A stretch of DNA of 37,112 bases from assembly GCA_001544655.2 (NCBI GenBank), contig FCOD02000046.1, positions 1 through 37,112 on the forward strand. The letters are read 5' to 3'. This DNA comes from Caballeronia turbans. Lineage in GTDB: Bacteria; Pseudomonadota; Gammaproteobacteria; Burkholderiales; Burkholderiaceae. Each line of letters starts with the position of its first letter. Position 1 is the stretch's first letter. The notes beneath the pieces are model-generated. The model did no database searches and was not told the DNA's origin. It was given only the letters and a program-made list of their open reading frames with translations. A program made the position numbers and the translations under genes. Below, piece by piece: positions 15,521 through 23,025 of this stretch.

Positions 15521-15874
15521 TCAACTCGTATGATGGTACTGCCGGGCCGGATGACGTCGTACCGCGTCGATGTCGATGCCGTCTAAAAGCCAGTGCAGTT
15601 GTTCGGTCGTCAACTCGATCACGGGCTGCTTCCGGGATGGCCACGCGAAATGGTCTGCCTCGAGGCGTTTCAACATCAGCCAGAAGCCCGAGCGTTCGTA
15701 TAACAACAGCTTGACGCGGTTGCGTTTCCGATTATGGAAAGCGAACACGGCGCGAGCGAAGGGGTCGAGCTGCATCGACTGCTCGACCAGCGCCGTGAGG
15801 CTATTGATTCCCGCCCTAAAGTCAATCGGTTCGCGATGCAAATAAACGCGAAGGTCGGAATCAAGGCGGAACAT
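15521..15874 (-). CDS. tnpB: IS66 accessory protein TnpB
   Basis: The 117-residue product reads FRLDSDLRVYLHREPIDFRA, then FAFHNRKRNRVKLLLYERSG and FWLMLKRLEADHFAWP, the standard IS66 Orf2 (TnpB) pattern required for transposition together with TnpC. The ATG at 15874 overlaps the tnpA TGA by one base (TGATG), which indicates translational coupling. Length is normal. Without tnpC it is a relic, though the frame is open. Confidence 0.92.
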   Translation of the reverse strand: MFRLDSDLRVYLHREPIDFRAGINSLTALVEQSMQLDPFARAVFAFHNRKRNRVKLLLYERSGFWLMLKRLEADHFAWPSRKQPVIELTTEQLHWLLDGIDIDAVRRHPARQYHHTS

Positions 15875-16314
15875 CAATGCTCTCCCAGCGCGGCGATCAA
15901 CGCCGCGACGAGTGTCGCATCATGCCGTGAGCACTCAAGTTCGACGGTTACCCCGTTCGGGAGATGCGCTGACAGGCGCGCCGTTGGTCGCGACGCAGTC
16001 GCTGATTGCTTGTGACTAGACGCCGGCGGCGCAGAGCCCTGTTCAATAGCTAGGACCGGGATGAAGGCCGCCGCTGACGGCTCGACCGTATTTCGTGCTG
16101 CACGAGCAGAGTTTGCTCTCTCATGTAGCCTTATCCACTTGTGAAGCTGGTTTGCGTTCACCTGAGCCCTAAGTGCGAGCCCAGCGATTGACGCTCCTGG
16201 TCGCAAGCACGCCTCAATCAGTCGGCGCTTCCCGTCAGGGTCGTATCGTCGTTTGCCGTTGGAGCACTCTCGAATGACTCGAAGTGGCAGAAAGTCAAAC
16301 TCATCGTCGCTCAT
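15874..16314 (-). CDS. tnpA: IS66 accessory protein TnpA
   Basis: The 146-residue product has a helix-turn-helix of the IS3/IS66 TnpA type (YDPDGKRRLIEACLRPGASI, then GLALRAQVNANQLHKWIRLH) followed by a variable linker and a C-terminal LPNGVTVELE segment, as in IS66 TnpA. ATG 16314 starts three bases after a strong hairpin that covers the place where a ribosome site would be. It is coupled to tnpB. The frame is intact, but the element lacks tnpC. Confidence 0.9.
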   Translation of the reverse strand: MSDDEFDFLPLRVIRECSNGKRRYDPDGKRRLIEACLRPGASIAGLALRAQVNANQLHKWIRLHERANSARAARNTVEPSAAAFIPVLAIEQGSAPPASSHKQSATASRPTARLSAHLPNGVTVELECSRHDATLVAALIAALGEH

Positions 16315-16317
16315 GGC

Positions 16318-16347
16318 TTGCGTCCGCAATGTGGGTTGCGGACGCAA
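16318..16347 (-). promoter_or_regulatory. Perfect 12-bp hairpin over the tnpA ribosome-binding region
   Basis: TTGCGTCCGCAA (16318-16329) and TTGCGGACGCAA (16336-16347) are exact reverse complements around a 6-base loop. On the minus strand the stem ends three bases before the tnpA ATG, so it would bury the initiation region. Such leader hairpins protect other insertion sequences from translation of read-through transcripts; that role is inferred here. Confidence 0.6.
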
Positions 16348-16601
16348 TCGTCGCTCTTAGAAGCCGACAAAGATAGGTGTGCTCGTTTTAGCGCTTACTC
16401 TCAAACAACCAGCAGCATGGCACCTTCCGGCACCGCCTACTACAGGATGACCGAGTGCCGGCTGAACGTTCGCGCCTCTCCAATCGGAAGCACGGTCCGC
16501 TCATACTTCGTTGATGACATCGGCAGCAGCGTCGTCTTGGCGGTGTCCTGATATTTCATTTTGTCTCGCGAATTGACACCCAGGGGGAGGGTGATATCCA
16601 C

Positions 16602-17090
16602 TTAGGCTGCTATGGCATTGGCTAGAGTTCGGTCTTCTGAGCTATCGCTTCCGCCCTCAGGTCTCGCGGTTTGCCTCGAGGTAGGCATGACCACCGCGTC
16701 CCCTTCAATCACCACCTTGTTGAGCACGCGACAGATGGTGGTCAGTGACACGCGCCTCTTCTCAGGCAACAATGCAACCACCGTCACGGTGGCGTGGACG
16801 GTATCGCCGGGCTTCACCGGCGCCTTAAAGCGAAGGGTCTGGCTCAGGGTTCCCGGCCCGGGCAACCTGCCGGCGATGGCCGCTGAGATGACGCTCGCGG
16901 TCAACATGCCGTGCGCGATTCTGCCCTTGAACCGGGTGGTCTGCGCAAACTCTTCCTTGATGTGCATCGCGTTGTTATCGCCAGAGACCGCGGCGAACAG
17001 CACGACGTCCGCCTCGGTGATGGTCTTCGCAAACGTAGCGCTCATCCCCGGTTTCAAATCTTCGTAGTCGTAGCCGTTAAGCTCGTTCAT
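16602..17090 (-). CDS. MaoC-family (R)-specific enoyl-CoA hydratase-like protein
   Basis: The 162-residue hot-dog-fold protein starts NELNGYDYEDLKPGMSATFA and contains the hydratase 2 motif: Asp-Asn-Asn-Ala-Met-His in SGDNNAMHIKEEFA, then FKGRIAHGML. The Asp and His are the catalytic pair of R-hydratases such as PhaJ, which make (R)-3-hydroxyacyl-CoA from enoyl-CoA for PHA synthesis. ATG 17090 has GGAGG upstream; the longer frame to 17162 is not needed. The C-terminal ~25 residues (after VVMPTSRQTARP) are hydrophilic and extend past the usual ~135-150 length. No operon partner: the IS66 end lies downstream and a decayed membrane-protein fragment follows on the other side. Confidence 0.88.
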   Translation of the reverse strand: MNELNGYDYEDLKPGMSATFAKTITEADVVLFAAVSGDNNAMHIKEEFAQTTRFKGRIAHGMLTASVISAAIAGRLPGPGTLSQTLRFKAPVKPGDTVHATVTVVALLPEKRRVSLTTICRVLNKVVIEGDAVVMPTSRQTARPEGGSDSSEDRTLANAIAA

Positions 17091-17235
17091 AACTCCTCCG
17101 TGGTAGCGGTAGTCAGGCGCGAACCGACGCCTTTCATGACATGACTCGTGGGGCGCTTCCAACCGATCAAGCGCCGACGACTCTCCTACTGCGAGCCGGT
17201 ACTGGAGGCTGATGAATGTCGAGCAGCGTCACGCC

Positions 17236-17538
17236 TCAGGCGATCTTTTTAAGGTCGAGGAGGTCCGCCGCTTGCAACGCGCCTTTTCGCTGACCCCCAG
17301 CCCCTTTCTGGATGAAGCCAAAAGGTTTACCCAGCGGCAGCAGCACCCTGCCAAAGTAGGTGTTCAAGAACACGGCGCCAGCGCAATACAAGCCCAGCAA
17401 TGAAATGAGCAGCTCCGAATAGGCGGCCAGCAAGGAAAAGAACTCGCGGTGGATACCCAATATCGAAAGCCCCAGCGACGGCAACAGAATATTGATCAGG
17501 CGAGCACCGCGTGAGCTTCTAATCTGACAAGGTTTCAT
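17236..17538 (-). pseudogene. Hydrophobic protein fragment, possibly a transporter C-terminus
   Basis: The 100-residue reading has two strong membrane segments (INILLPSLGLSILGI; ELLISLLGLYCAGAVFLN) and a charged tail. It resembles the last helices of a permease, loosely of the purine/cytosine type, but I cannot name the family. There is no Shine-Dalgarno sequence at the ATG 17538 and the preceding DNA does not continue a transporter in any frame, so it is probably the remaining end of a larger gene. It may equally be a small hypothetical membrane protein. Confidence 0.35.
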
Positions 17539-17845
17539 CTCGACAAGCCAAAGCCATGAGTGCGTCGCGCACGCCGGGTCGACGATCTACGCAATAGACG
17601 TGTCGTTCGCCCAATCGGCGGAGATGGACGTGAAGCCTATCTAAATGAACTCCACACGAGTTTTTTGCTGCCGCACAAGGCGGTTGACTGTTGTCGCTGC
17701 CCCGGGACGGATCATCATGCGTCCCCTGATTTCCAGCGCCTGATCGACATCGGAGGCAAGCTCGAGGTGGATCTGCCGCCGGCAAGCCGGGAAGCCGCCG
17801 GCCGTGGCGCGAAATAGTGGCGAGCACACGTGTTTCCACGTTCAG
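17539..17845. other. Stretch without a recognised gene
   Basis: Several short overlapping frames exist on both strands, none with a convincing start or family resemblance. It separates the hydrophobic fragment from the outer-membrane MetA-like gene and probably contains decayed sequence. Confidence 0.4.
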
Positions 17846-18772
17846 TCAGCGATTGAACCAGCGGTATTGGAGCGCGACCGCGATGGTCTGGAAATTTCCG
17901 CCGATGCGTGTCGTTAACCCACGCGACCATGCGAGTTTGGTTGACCATTGTGCAGCAAGAGGAACCGACAACGTGATCCCATAGCGAGTACTGCTTTGCA
18001 GATCCGCGTTCTGGGCGCCGTTGATGCTTGTCCGGCCGCCCGTGAGATACGTAATGTCTGCGGCAATCCACAGTCCGGGCCGCCACGTGTAGCCTCCATG
18101 CCATTGGAACACGGCCAGCGGAGCCTGACTTCGTCGCTTGCCACCAAAAAAGTCTGTATTGTCGGTGAACACCCACACCCCAGCGGCGCCTTCTACAAAC
18201 CAGTTGCCGACTGGCTGAGACAATCCGAGCTCAGGTTTAAACGCCCATCGGTTCGAACCCACATTAATGATACGGGCTGGCTGATATTGACCGGTCGGCG
18301 CCACCATGCTCAGGCTGGCGCCCAGTATGGTGCTCGGGCTACGCTGGGCAAATTCCTCTGGCGTGAGCGCGGGACCACCCAGCAGATTCGCGGCAAGCCG
18401 GAACCGTACATCGCCTAGCCCCGAACGCCAGGCCTGGCCTGGCACGCCTGCTACATTCCCCGTCAGGTTCGCATTGGCATAAGGAAGCAACACAGCAGCG
18501 CTGGCGACATGTCCCGCGACGCCAAAGCTGTGAGAATAGCCCAGTGAGTACGTATTGATTCGGGCTTGAAGATCGGTGATGGGCAGCGACGGGTCCAGCG
18601 AAACGTCGCCGGTTGATCGAGCATAGCCCGCCACCACGAAGTTCGTTCCAACCGGGACGGCCGAATAGCTGCGCGGCTCCATTTCCTGCGCGGACGCTAG
18701 TATGGACCACACAAGCAGTATTCCCGCCCACCGAACTGGAAGCGCCAAATATTTCTTTTTGTCGAACCGCAA
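17846..18772 (-). CDS. Outer-membrane MetA-pathway-type transporter (phenol_MetA_deg-like)
   Basis: The protein has an N-terminal signal peptide (basic RFDKKK, hydrophobic core LPVRWAGILLVWSI, cleavage after LASA). A ~280-residue beta-rich barrel follows, with alternating strands and the ending LQYRWFNR, aromatic at the terminus as in outer-membrane barrels. Elements such as NTYSLGYSHSFGVAGHVASA and GDVRFRLAANLLGGPA match the family linked to aromatic-degradation operons. No ATG lies near the signal peptide; TTG 18772 is the most sensible start, with no clear ribosome site, so the start is uncertain. It probably forms a channel for a hydrophobic or aromatic compound. No catabolic gene is directly beside it. 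Confidence 0.75.
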   Translation of the reverse strand: MRFDKKKYLALPVRWAGILLVWSILASAQEMEPRSYSAVPVGTNFVVAGYARSTGDVSLDPSLPITDLQARINTYSLGYSHSFGVAGHVASAAVLLPYANANLTGNVAGVPGQAWRSGLGDVRFRLAANLLGGPALTPEEFAQRSPSTILGASLSMVAPTGQYQPARIINVGSNRWAFKPELGLSQPVGNWFVEGAAGVWVFTDNTDFFGGKRRSQAPLAVFQWHGGYTWRPGLWIAADITYLTGGRTSINGAQNADLQSSTRYGITLSVPLAAQWSTKLAWSRGLTTRIGGNFQTIAVALQYRWFNR

Positions 18773-18917
18773 TCCGCAGGGCGTCCGACACGGACTGCGC
18801 AATGCGAGTCGATCGACGCTCCCGGCATTGTCATAAGTTGCTCGCGCCCGCTTGCAAACTGAGCGACGTACGGAGCGACCAGGCTCGATGCGCGAGCCGG
18901 ATGCGCGCGTTTGACGT

Positions 18918-18932
18918 CCGAGAAAATCTCGG
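18918..18932 (-). terminator. Short hairpin after the small secreted protein gene
   Basis: CCGAGA-AAA-TCTCGG is a perfect 6-bp stem with a three-base loop, 25 bp past the stop at 18957. There is no T-run, so it is a weak terminator candidate. Confidence 0.4.
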
Positions 18933-18956
18933 TGGTCGAGGAGTAGCAATATCTGT

Positions 18957-19241
18957 TTAATTACATCCCTGATTGTTCGCGGTCTTAACGCATGTCTTGC
19001 CGCTTGGGCTCTTGTATACGCCCTTGCCATTTTTGGTCTTCGCTTCTCCGCCCTTGCTCGTCTGGGTTGTGGTTACACCGTCCGAATCCTTCTCAGACTT
19101 CCAGGCGGTGCCGGTGTTGCGGTCATAGCCGCCGGCTTTCTGCCCGTTATCGCAGACTGTGCGCCCGGTGGCACTTGTTCTGCACTCGGCGAATGCATTA
19201 GAAGAGAGGACTACACATGCCAATATCACCATGATTTTCAT
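18957..19241 (-). CDS. Small secreted Cys-containing protein of unknown function
   Basis: The 94-residue precursor has a clear signal peptide (KIMVILACVVLSSNAFA, cleavage before ECRTS). The mature part is Thr/Gly/Lys-rich with four cysteines that could form two disulfides (ECRTS, VCDNG, TCVKT, QGCN). It contains the tail KNGKGVYKSPSGKTCVKT, which I associate with small exported proteins widespread in Burkholderia and relatives. ATG 19241 has CGGAG upstream. Function is unknown. It is a single gene with nothing recognisable on either side. Confidence 0.78.
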   Translation of the reverse strand: MKIMVILACVVLSSNAFAECRTSATGRTVCDNGQKAGGYDRNTGTAWKSEKDSDGVTTTQTSKGGEAKTKNGKGVYKSPSGKTCVKTANNQGCN

Positions 19242-19834
19242 CGTCGTCTCCGGACATTTTCGGCACAAGACCGTCGCTTTGGCGTGTGCGTGATTGAATG
19301 GTAGTGCATCGCTAACGTTATCCGGGCAATTGAATGGAGGGACGACGGTAGAGCCACGACTGCGAACATCATCGGCTCGCACTGTTCCGCAGTGGCAATC
19401 CTCGCATGGCAAGCTCCGCCGACACGGGTCAGTCGCGGTGTTGAAAGTCGGTGCGAACGGTTCGTTCGATACGACAACGGCGACCGCACCAGTCAATGCG
19501 ATCGTGCTGACAATGCTGGTCTGTGGGAGATTTGTCGCTCTCGGGAACGAAGGTCTCGTGACTCAAAATTTGAGTGCGGCGATGGCCGCATTCGTTTCGC
19601 GAGGTCTCGGGGCCGGTTGCTGAAATCGCAGTTGGCGCGCCGTGCAACCGCAGCTCGAACTTCAGCACCGACCCTCAACGGCCATATGTCGGCCGCTCGC
19701 GACTGACCGCTCCTGCGATGCCTTCAGACACCGGGAGATGATCGCAGACAGTTTTTGCGTCGGAGCGTCCTGTGCCGTCGGTGCACCGAGGAATGTGTAG
19801 GCACGCCCATGACGATGACTGGCTGATCGCTTCC
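19242..19834. other. 593-bp stretch without a recognised gene
   Basis: It lies between the starts of the small secreted protein and the end of the IclR gene. Open frames on both strands (for example 19294-19623 plus) have no ribosome site, no domain and a codon pattern unlike the neighbours. The part nearest 19241 should hold the secreted-protein promoter. The rest looks like decayed DNA. Confidence 0.45.
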
Positions 19835-20617
19835 TCACCGACGGCCAAACATGGGCGAACTGCGGCTCGCGAGCGCAAGTGCCTCCGCGCATTGCAGAAC
19901 CTTAGGCCCGAAGGCGTCCATACGCTCGCGGGTCATCCGTATGGACGGCCCGGCAATACTGACAGTGCCAATCGGCTCGCTTTTTTCGTCGATGCGGATT
20001 GCAGCCGCAACCGCGCTGGTCCCTGCCTCATAGGCATCGAAGACGACGGCAAAGCCGCGTGCTTTTGTCTGCGCTATTTGTTCCATCAACGCTCGCAAAG
20101 TCTGCGGCGCGCCTGGGCCCATCTCGCGAGCGCGGTCCATTCCTTGACGCGACACGAGTGCCAGCGCCCGGTCTTCATCGACGGCCGCGAGAAACGCAAG
20201 CCCGTTCGCCGTCGCAGGAAGGTAAATCTCCAGACCGGCATCTGGATCATAGCGCAACCCGGTTCGCGCACCTTGCGCTTTCGCCACCCAAATCAGATCG
20301 TCGCCTTCCACGACCGCGAGGCGAACCAGTTCTCCGCTCACTTGTGCCAGATCGTCGAGCAAGGGCTGCGCGGCGTCGGTGATGCCGGTCGCAGCGAGAT
20401 AGCTCAAACCGAGCGACGCCAGCTTCACAGTCAGCATGTATTGCGAGCTGTTCGGGTCCTGCTTGACGTATCCGCTCTCTTTCAAATCCGCCAGCACTCG
20501 ATGCGCGGCCGTCCTTGGAATGCCCAGACGGTCGCCCACTTCTGACATTGGCAGGCCGTGCACGTTGTGCGCCAGAAGCTCGACGATGGCCAAGGCTCGG
20601 TCTCGGACTGCGGTCAT
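19835..20617 (-). CDS. IclR-family transcriptional regulator
   Basis: The 260-residue protein has an N-terminal winged HTH (DRALAIVELLAHNVHGLPMS, then LGIPRTAAHRVLADLKESGY) and a C-terminal IclR effector domain (LVRLAVVEGDDLIWVAKAQG; FAVVFDAYEAGTSAVAAAIR; GTVSIAGPSIRMT). ATG 20617 was chosen because AAGGTG sits just upstream; a GTG two codons earlier is possible. It diverges from a three-gene catabolic operon, and the intergenic region carries several TGG-N9-CCA sites that fit IclR-type operators. It most likely controls that operon in response to the imported acid or a metabolite of it. Confidence 0.93.
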   Translation of the reverse strand: MTAVRDRALAIVELLAHNVHGLPMSEVGDRLGIPRTAAHRVLADLKESGYVKQDPNSSQYMLTVKLASLGLSYLAATGITDAAQPLLDDLAQVSGELVRLAVVEGDDLIWVAKAQGARTGLRYDPDAGLEIYLPATANGLAFLAAVDEDRALALVSRQGMDRAREMGPGAPQTLRALMEQIAQTKARGFAVVFDAYEAGTSAVAAAIRIDEKSEPIGTVSIAGPSIRMTRERMDAFGPKVLQCAEALALASRSSPMFGRR

Positions 20618-20679
20618 ATGCACCTTAAGCGTGATGACGATGGATCGAAATTTTAACCCATGTGGCTTTGCGATTCATC

Positions 20680-20741
20680 TGGAACGACAATCCGGGTTTA
20701 CGCTCGATGTGGATTGATAATCCACTTGGTAAAGTAATCCA
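20680..20741. promoter_or_regulatory. Tandem IclR-type operator sites upstream of the TIM-barrel operon
   Basis: The best copy is TGGATTGATAATCCA (20710-20724), a palindrome that extends to 7-bp arms (20709-20725). A second copy, TGGTAAAGTAATCCA (20727-20741), keeps the TGG-N9-CCA ends. A third, TGGAACGACAATCCG (20680-20694), matches the first at 11 of 15 positions and lies exactly 30 bp, about three helical turns, upstream. TTGATA at 20714-20719 inside the palindrome could be a -35 element. The sites lie 25-87 bp before the operon start and fit IclR-family binding. Confidence 0.65.
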
Positions 20742-20766
20742 AATAACAAACCGCGAAGGCTGCCCC

Positions 20767-21612
20767 GTGAAACTTGCCATCGATTCATACAGCTATCACC
20801 GTTATTTCGGCGAGGTCTATGCCGGCCTCGAGCAGGATCCCGGAACGCGGATAACTATGCGGGGCTTCCTCGACCGGGCGAAGGCACTGGGCGTCGCGGG
20901 TGTTTCTCTGGAGTCGTGCTTCATGCCGAATCCGTCGCCCGAAGAAATCGCCACGTTGCGCGCCGACCTAGACGAACTGAGACTCGAGCCCGCGTGGGCA
21001 TGGGGCCACCCGTCCGGCCTCCGCTCGGGCGACGCACCCGAGGAAGTTGCCGACCTGAAGCGCCATACGGAAATAGCCGCTGCTGTGGGCGCGACGGTCA
21101 TGCGGATCTGCTGCGGCGGCCGCCGCACCCGCCCCGACAACTGGAGCGACCACAAGGCAAAGCTCGTCCCACTTCTGACCGACGCCGCCGCGCATGCGAA
21201 GGGGCACGGCGTCGTGCTCGCCATCGAAAATCACATCGACATGCTCGCGGACGAACTGGTGGAGCTGATTGATACGATCGATTCGCCGTGGCTCGGCGTG
21301 TGCCTGGATACCGCGAATAACCTGCGCATGCTCGAAGACCCGGCCGTCGCGATTGAAAAGCTCGCGCCCTACGCCCGGGCGACCCACGTTAAGGACATTG
21401 CTGCCAAGGGTGGCGATCCGCGCGATTTTGCGTTCTGGCCGAGCGTGCCGGTCGGCCGAGGAATTATCGACATGCCACGCGCCTTCGCCGAACTACGCAA
21501 ACACGGTTACGCAGGACTGCTCGCGCTGGAAATCGACTATCTACATCCCGCTTACGAGAGCGATGAGCAAGCCATCGCCGAAAGCATTCACTACATGCGA
21601 AGCCTGCTCTGA
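20767..21612 (+). CDS. Sugar phosphate isomerase/epimerase-family TIM barrel
   Basis: The 281-residue protein is a xylose-isomerase-like (AP endonuclease 2 superfamily) barrel. The four metal ligands are visible: Glu in LAIENHID, Asp in GVCLDTANN, His in ATHVKD and Glu in LALEIDYLHP. Family members isomerise or epimerise sugars and ketoacids, and some dehydrate 3-dehydroshikimate. The GTG at 20767 (VKLAIDSYSYHRYFG) was chosen because GAAGG lies about 7 bp upstream and homologous domains begin there; an in-frame ATG at 20662 would run through the operators. First gene of an operon with an aromatic-acid-type transporter (39 bp gap) and a Gfo/Idh dehydrogenase, so the substrate is likely a polyhydroxylated acid or cyclitol. 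Exact reaction unknown. Confidence 0.88.
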   Translation: MKLAIDSYSYHRYFGEVYAGLEQDPGTRITMRGFLDRAKALGVAGVSLESCFMPNPSPEEIATLRADLDELRLEPAWAWGHPSGLRSGDAPEEVADLKRHTEIAAAVGATVMRICCGGRRTRPDNWSDHKAKLVPLLTDAAAHAKGHGVVLAIENHIDMLADELVELIDTIDSPWLGVCLDTANNLRMLEDPAVAIEKLAPYARATHVKDIAAKGGDPRDFAFWPSVPVGRGIIDMPRAFAELRKHGYAGLLALEIDYLHPAYESDEQAIAESIHYMRSLL

Positions 21613-21651
21613 GCATGCCCGTCGCTCGCCAGAAATCCACAGGAGACAACC

Positions 21652-23004
21652 ATGCCATTCGAGAAACAACTCAACATTCAGGAATTCCTGGATTCCCGGT
21701 CTTTTGGGCCCTTTCACTGGAAGATACTGTTATTGGGCCTCGTGGTCCTGATTCTCGACGGATTTGATGTTGTCGCGATGGGTTTCATCGCGCCCGCAGT
21801 CGTCGCCGACTGGAAGCTCACACGCGCCGCGCTCGGGCCGGTGCTGAGCATGGGCTTGTTCGGGCTCGCGATCGGCGCGTTGACCGGCGGTCCGCTGGCG
21901 GACCGGTTCGGCCGTCGCAAGGTCATCATCGGCGCAATTTTCTTCTTCGGGCTGATGAGTCTCGCTTCCGCATGGTCGCCGAACGTCGAGGTGCTTTCGA
22001 TCATGCGCTTTCTCACGGGACTTGGACTTGGCGCCTCTCAGCCCAATGCCGCGACGCTTGCCTCCGAGTACGCGCCCAAGAAGTATCGTGCGCTGATGGT
22101 GACGGTGATCTATTGCGGATTCACGTTTGGTGCGGCCGGTGGCGGCTTCCTTTCGAGTTATTTGATCCCGACTCACGGCTGGGCATCGATTCTGGTTGTC
22201 GGCGGCGTTGTGCCGATCCTGTTTGCGCTCGTCCTGTGCTTCATCCTGCCGGAATCCGCGAAGTTTCTCGCAGTCAAACACGGTGGCCGACGCGCGCTCG
22301 AACGTATCGTCAACCAGATCGAACCCAACGCGGTCGATGCCTCGACGAGATTCATCACCGCGGAACGCGAGCACGCCGGCAAAGGCGCGATCAGACTTAT
22401 CGTTGCCAAGCCGCACACGACTGTGACGCTCGCTCTTTGGGTCGGCCTCTTCATGAACCTGATGACGGTCTACTTCCTCAATAGCTGGCTGCCGATCATC
22501 GTGAAGGACAACAACTTTTCGCTTGCCGATGCCGCGCTGGTAGGCGCCATGCTTCAAGTGGGCGGAACGCTTGGCAACATCATCATCGGTTGGGAAATGG
22601 ATCGCTTCAACCCGCACAAGGTGATGATCGGCACGCTCCTCGCTGCAGGCATCTTCACCGTTGCGCTGGCGAAGATGAGTCCGGGCCTCTACGGCCTCAT
22701 GACCCTGGTTTTTCTGTTGGGCTATTGCATCAACTCAACGAACACTGGCTGGACCGCAATGGCCGCCGGTTACTATCCGACCGAGATGCGCGCCACCGGT
22801 ACGAGCTGGATGACTGGCATTGGTCGCTTCGGCGCGATCTCGGGCGCGTCGATCGGCGCGGTTTTGCTCAGTTTCAAGTGGAATTTCGGGCAGTTGTTCC
22901 TTGCCTTGACCGTGCCAATCGCGATCGCCATCGTCGCGGCGTACATCAAGGGCCGCCGCAGCGCGGGCGCAGCGCCGGTGTTGCGCAACGCCACTACTCA
23001 CTGA
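21652..23004 (+). CDS. MFS transporter, aromatic acid:H+ symporter (AAHS) family
   Basis: The 450-residue inner-membrane protein has twelve predicted helices. The AAHS signature DGFDVVAMGFIAPAV lies in helix 1, followed by LADRFGRRKVII between helices 2 and 3. RFLTGLGLGASQPNAATLAS lies in helix 4 and YYPTEMRATGTSW in the late cytoplasmic loop. The acidic residue in DGFD is needed for transport in PcaK-type carriers of 4-hydroxybenzoate and related acids. AGGAGA precedes the ATG. Second gene of the IclR-regulated operon, 21 bp before the Gfo/Idh gene. It probably imports the operon's substrate, an aromatic or quinate-like acid; no lesion seen. Confidence 0.93.
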   Translation: MPFEKQLNIQEFLDSRSFGPFHWKILLLGLVVLILDGFDVVAMGFIAPAVVADWKLTRAALGPVLSMGLFGLAIGALTGGPLADRFGRRKVIIGAIFFFGLMSLASAWSPNVEVLSIMRFLTGLGLGASQPNAATLASEYAPKKYRALMVTVIYCGFTFGAAGGGFLSSYLIPTHGWASILVVGGVVPILFALVLCFILPESAKFLAVKHGGRRALERIVNQIEPNAVDASTRFITAEREHAGKGAIRLIVAKPHTTVTLALWVGLFMNLMTVYFLNSWLPIIVKDNNFSLADAALVGAMLQVGGTLGNIIIGWEMDRFNPHKVMIGTLLAAGIFTVALAKMSPGLYGLMTLVFLLGYCINSTNTGWTAMAAGYYPTEMRATGTSWMTGIGRFGAISGASIGAVLLSFKWNFGQLFLALTVPIAIAIVAAYIKGRRSAGAAPVLRNATTH

Positions 23005-23025
23005 TTCTCGGAGACCCTTTTTCTC

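Larger units (their letters stand above)
15521..16398 (-). mobile_element. Partial IS66-family element (tnpA-tnpB end only)
   Basis: The right end is clear: read on the minus strand from 16398 the DNA begins GTAAGCGCTAAAACGAGC, the usual GTAAGCG-type IS66 terminus. It is followed by tnpA and tnpB. The large tnpC transposase gene and the other terminus are missing; after the tnpB stop at 15521 there is no tnpC-like reading. The exact left break lies between 15445 and 15520. The 8 bases outside the right end (TCTCAAAC) have no partner on the left, as expected after a deletion. The element cannot move by itself. Confidence 0.82.
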
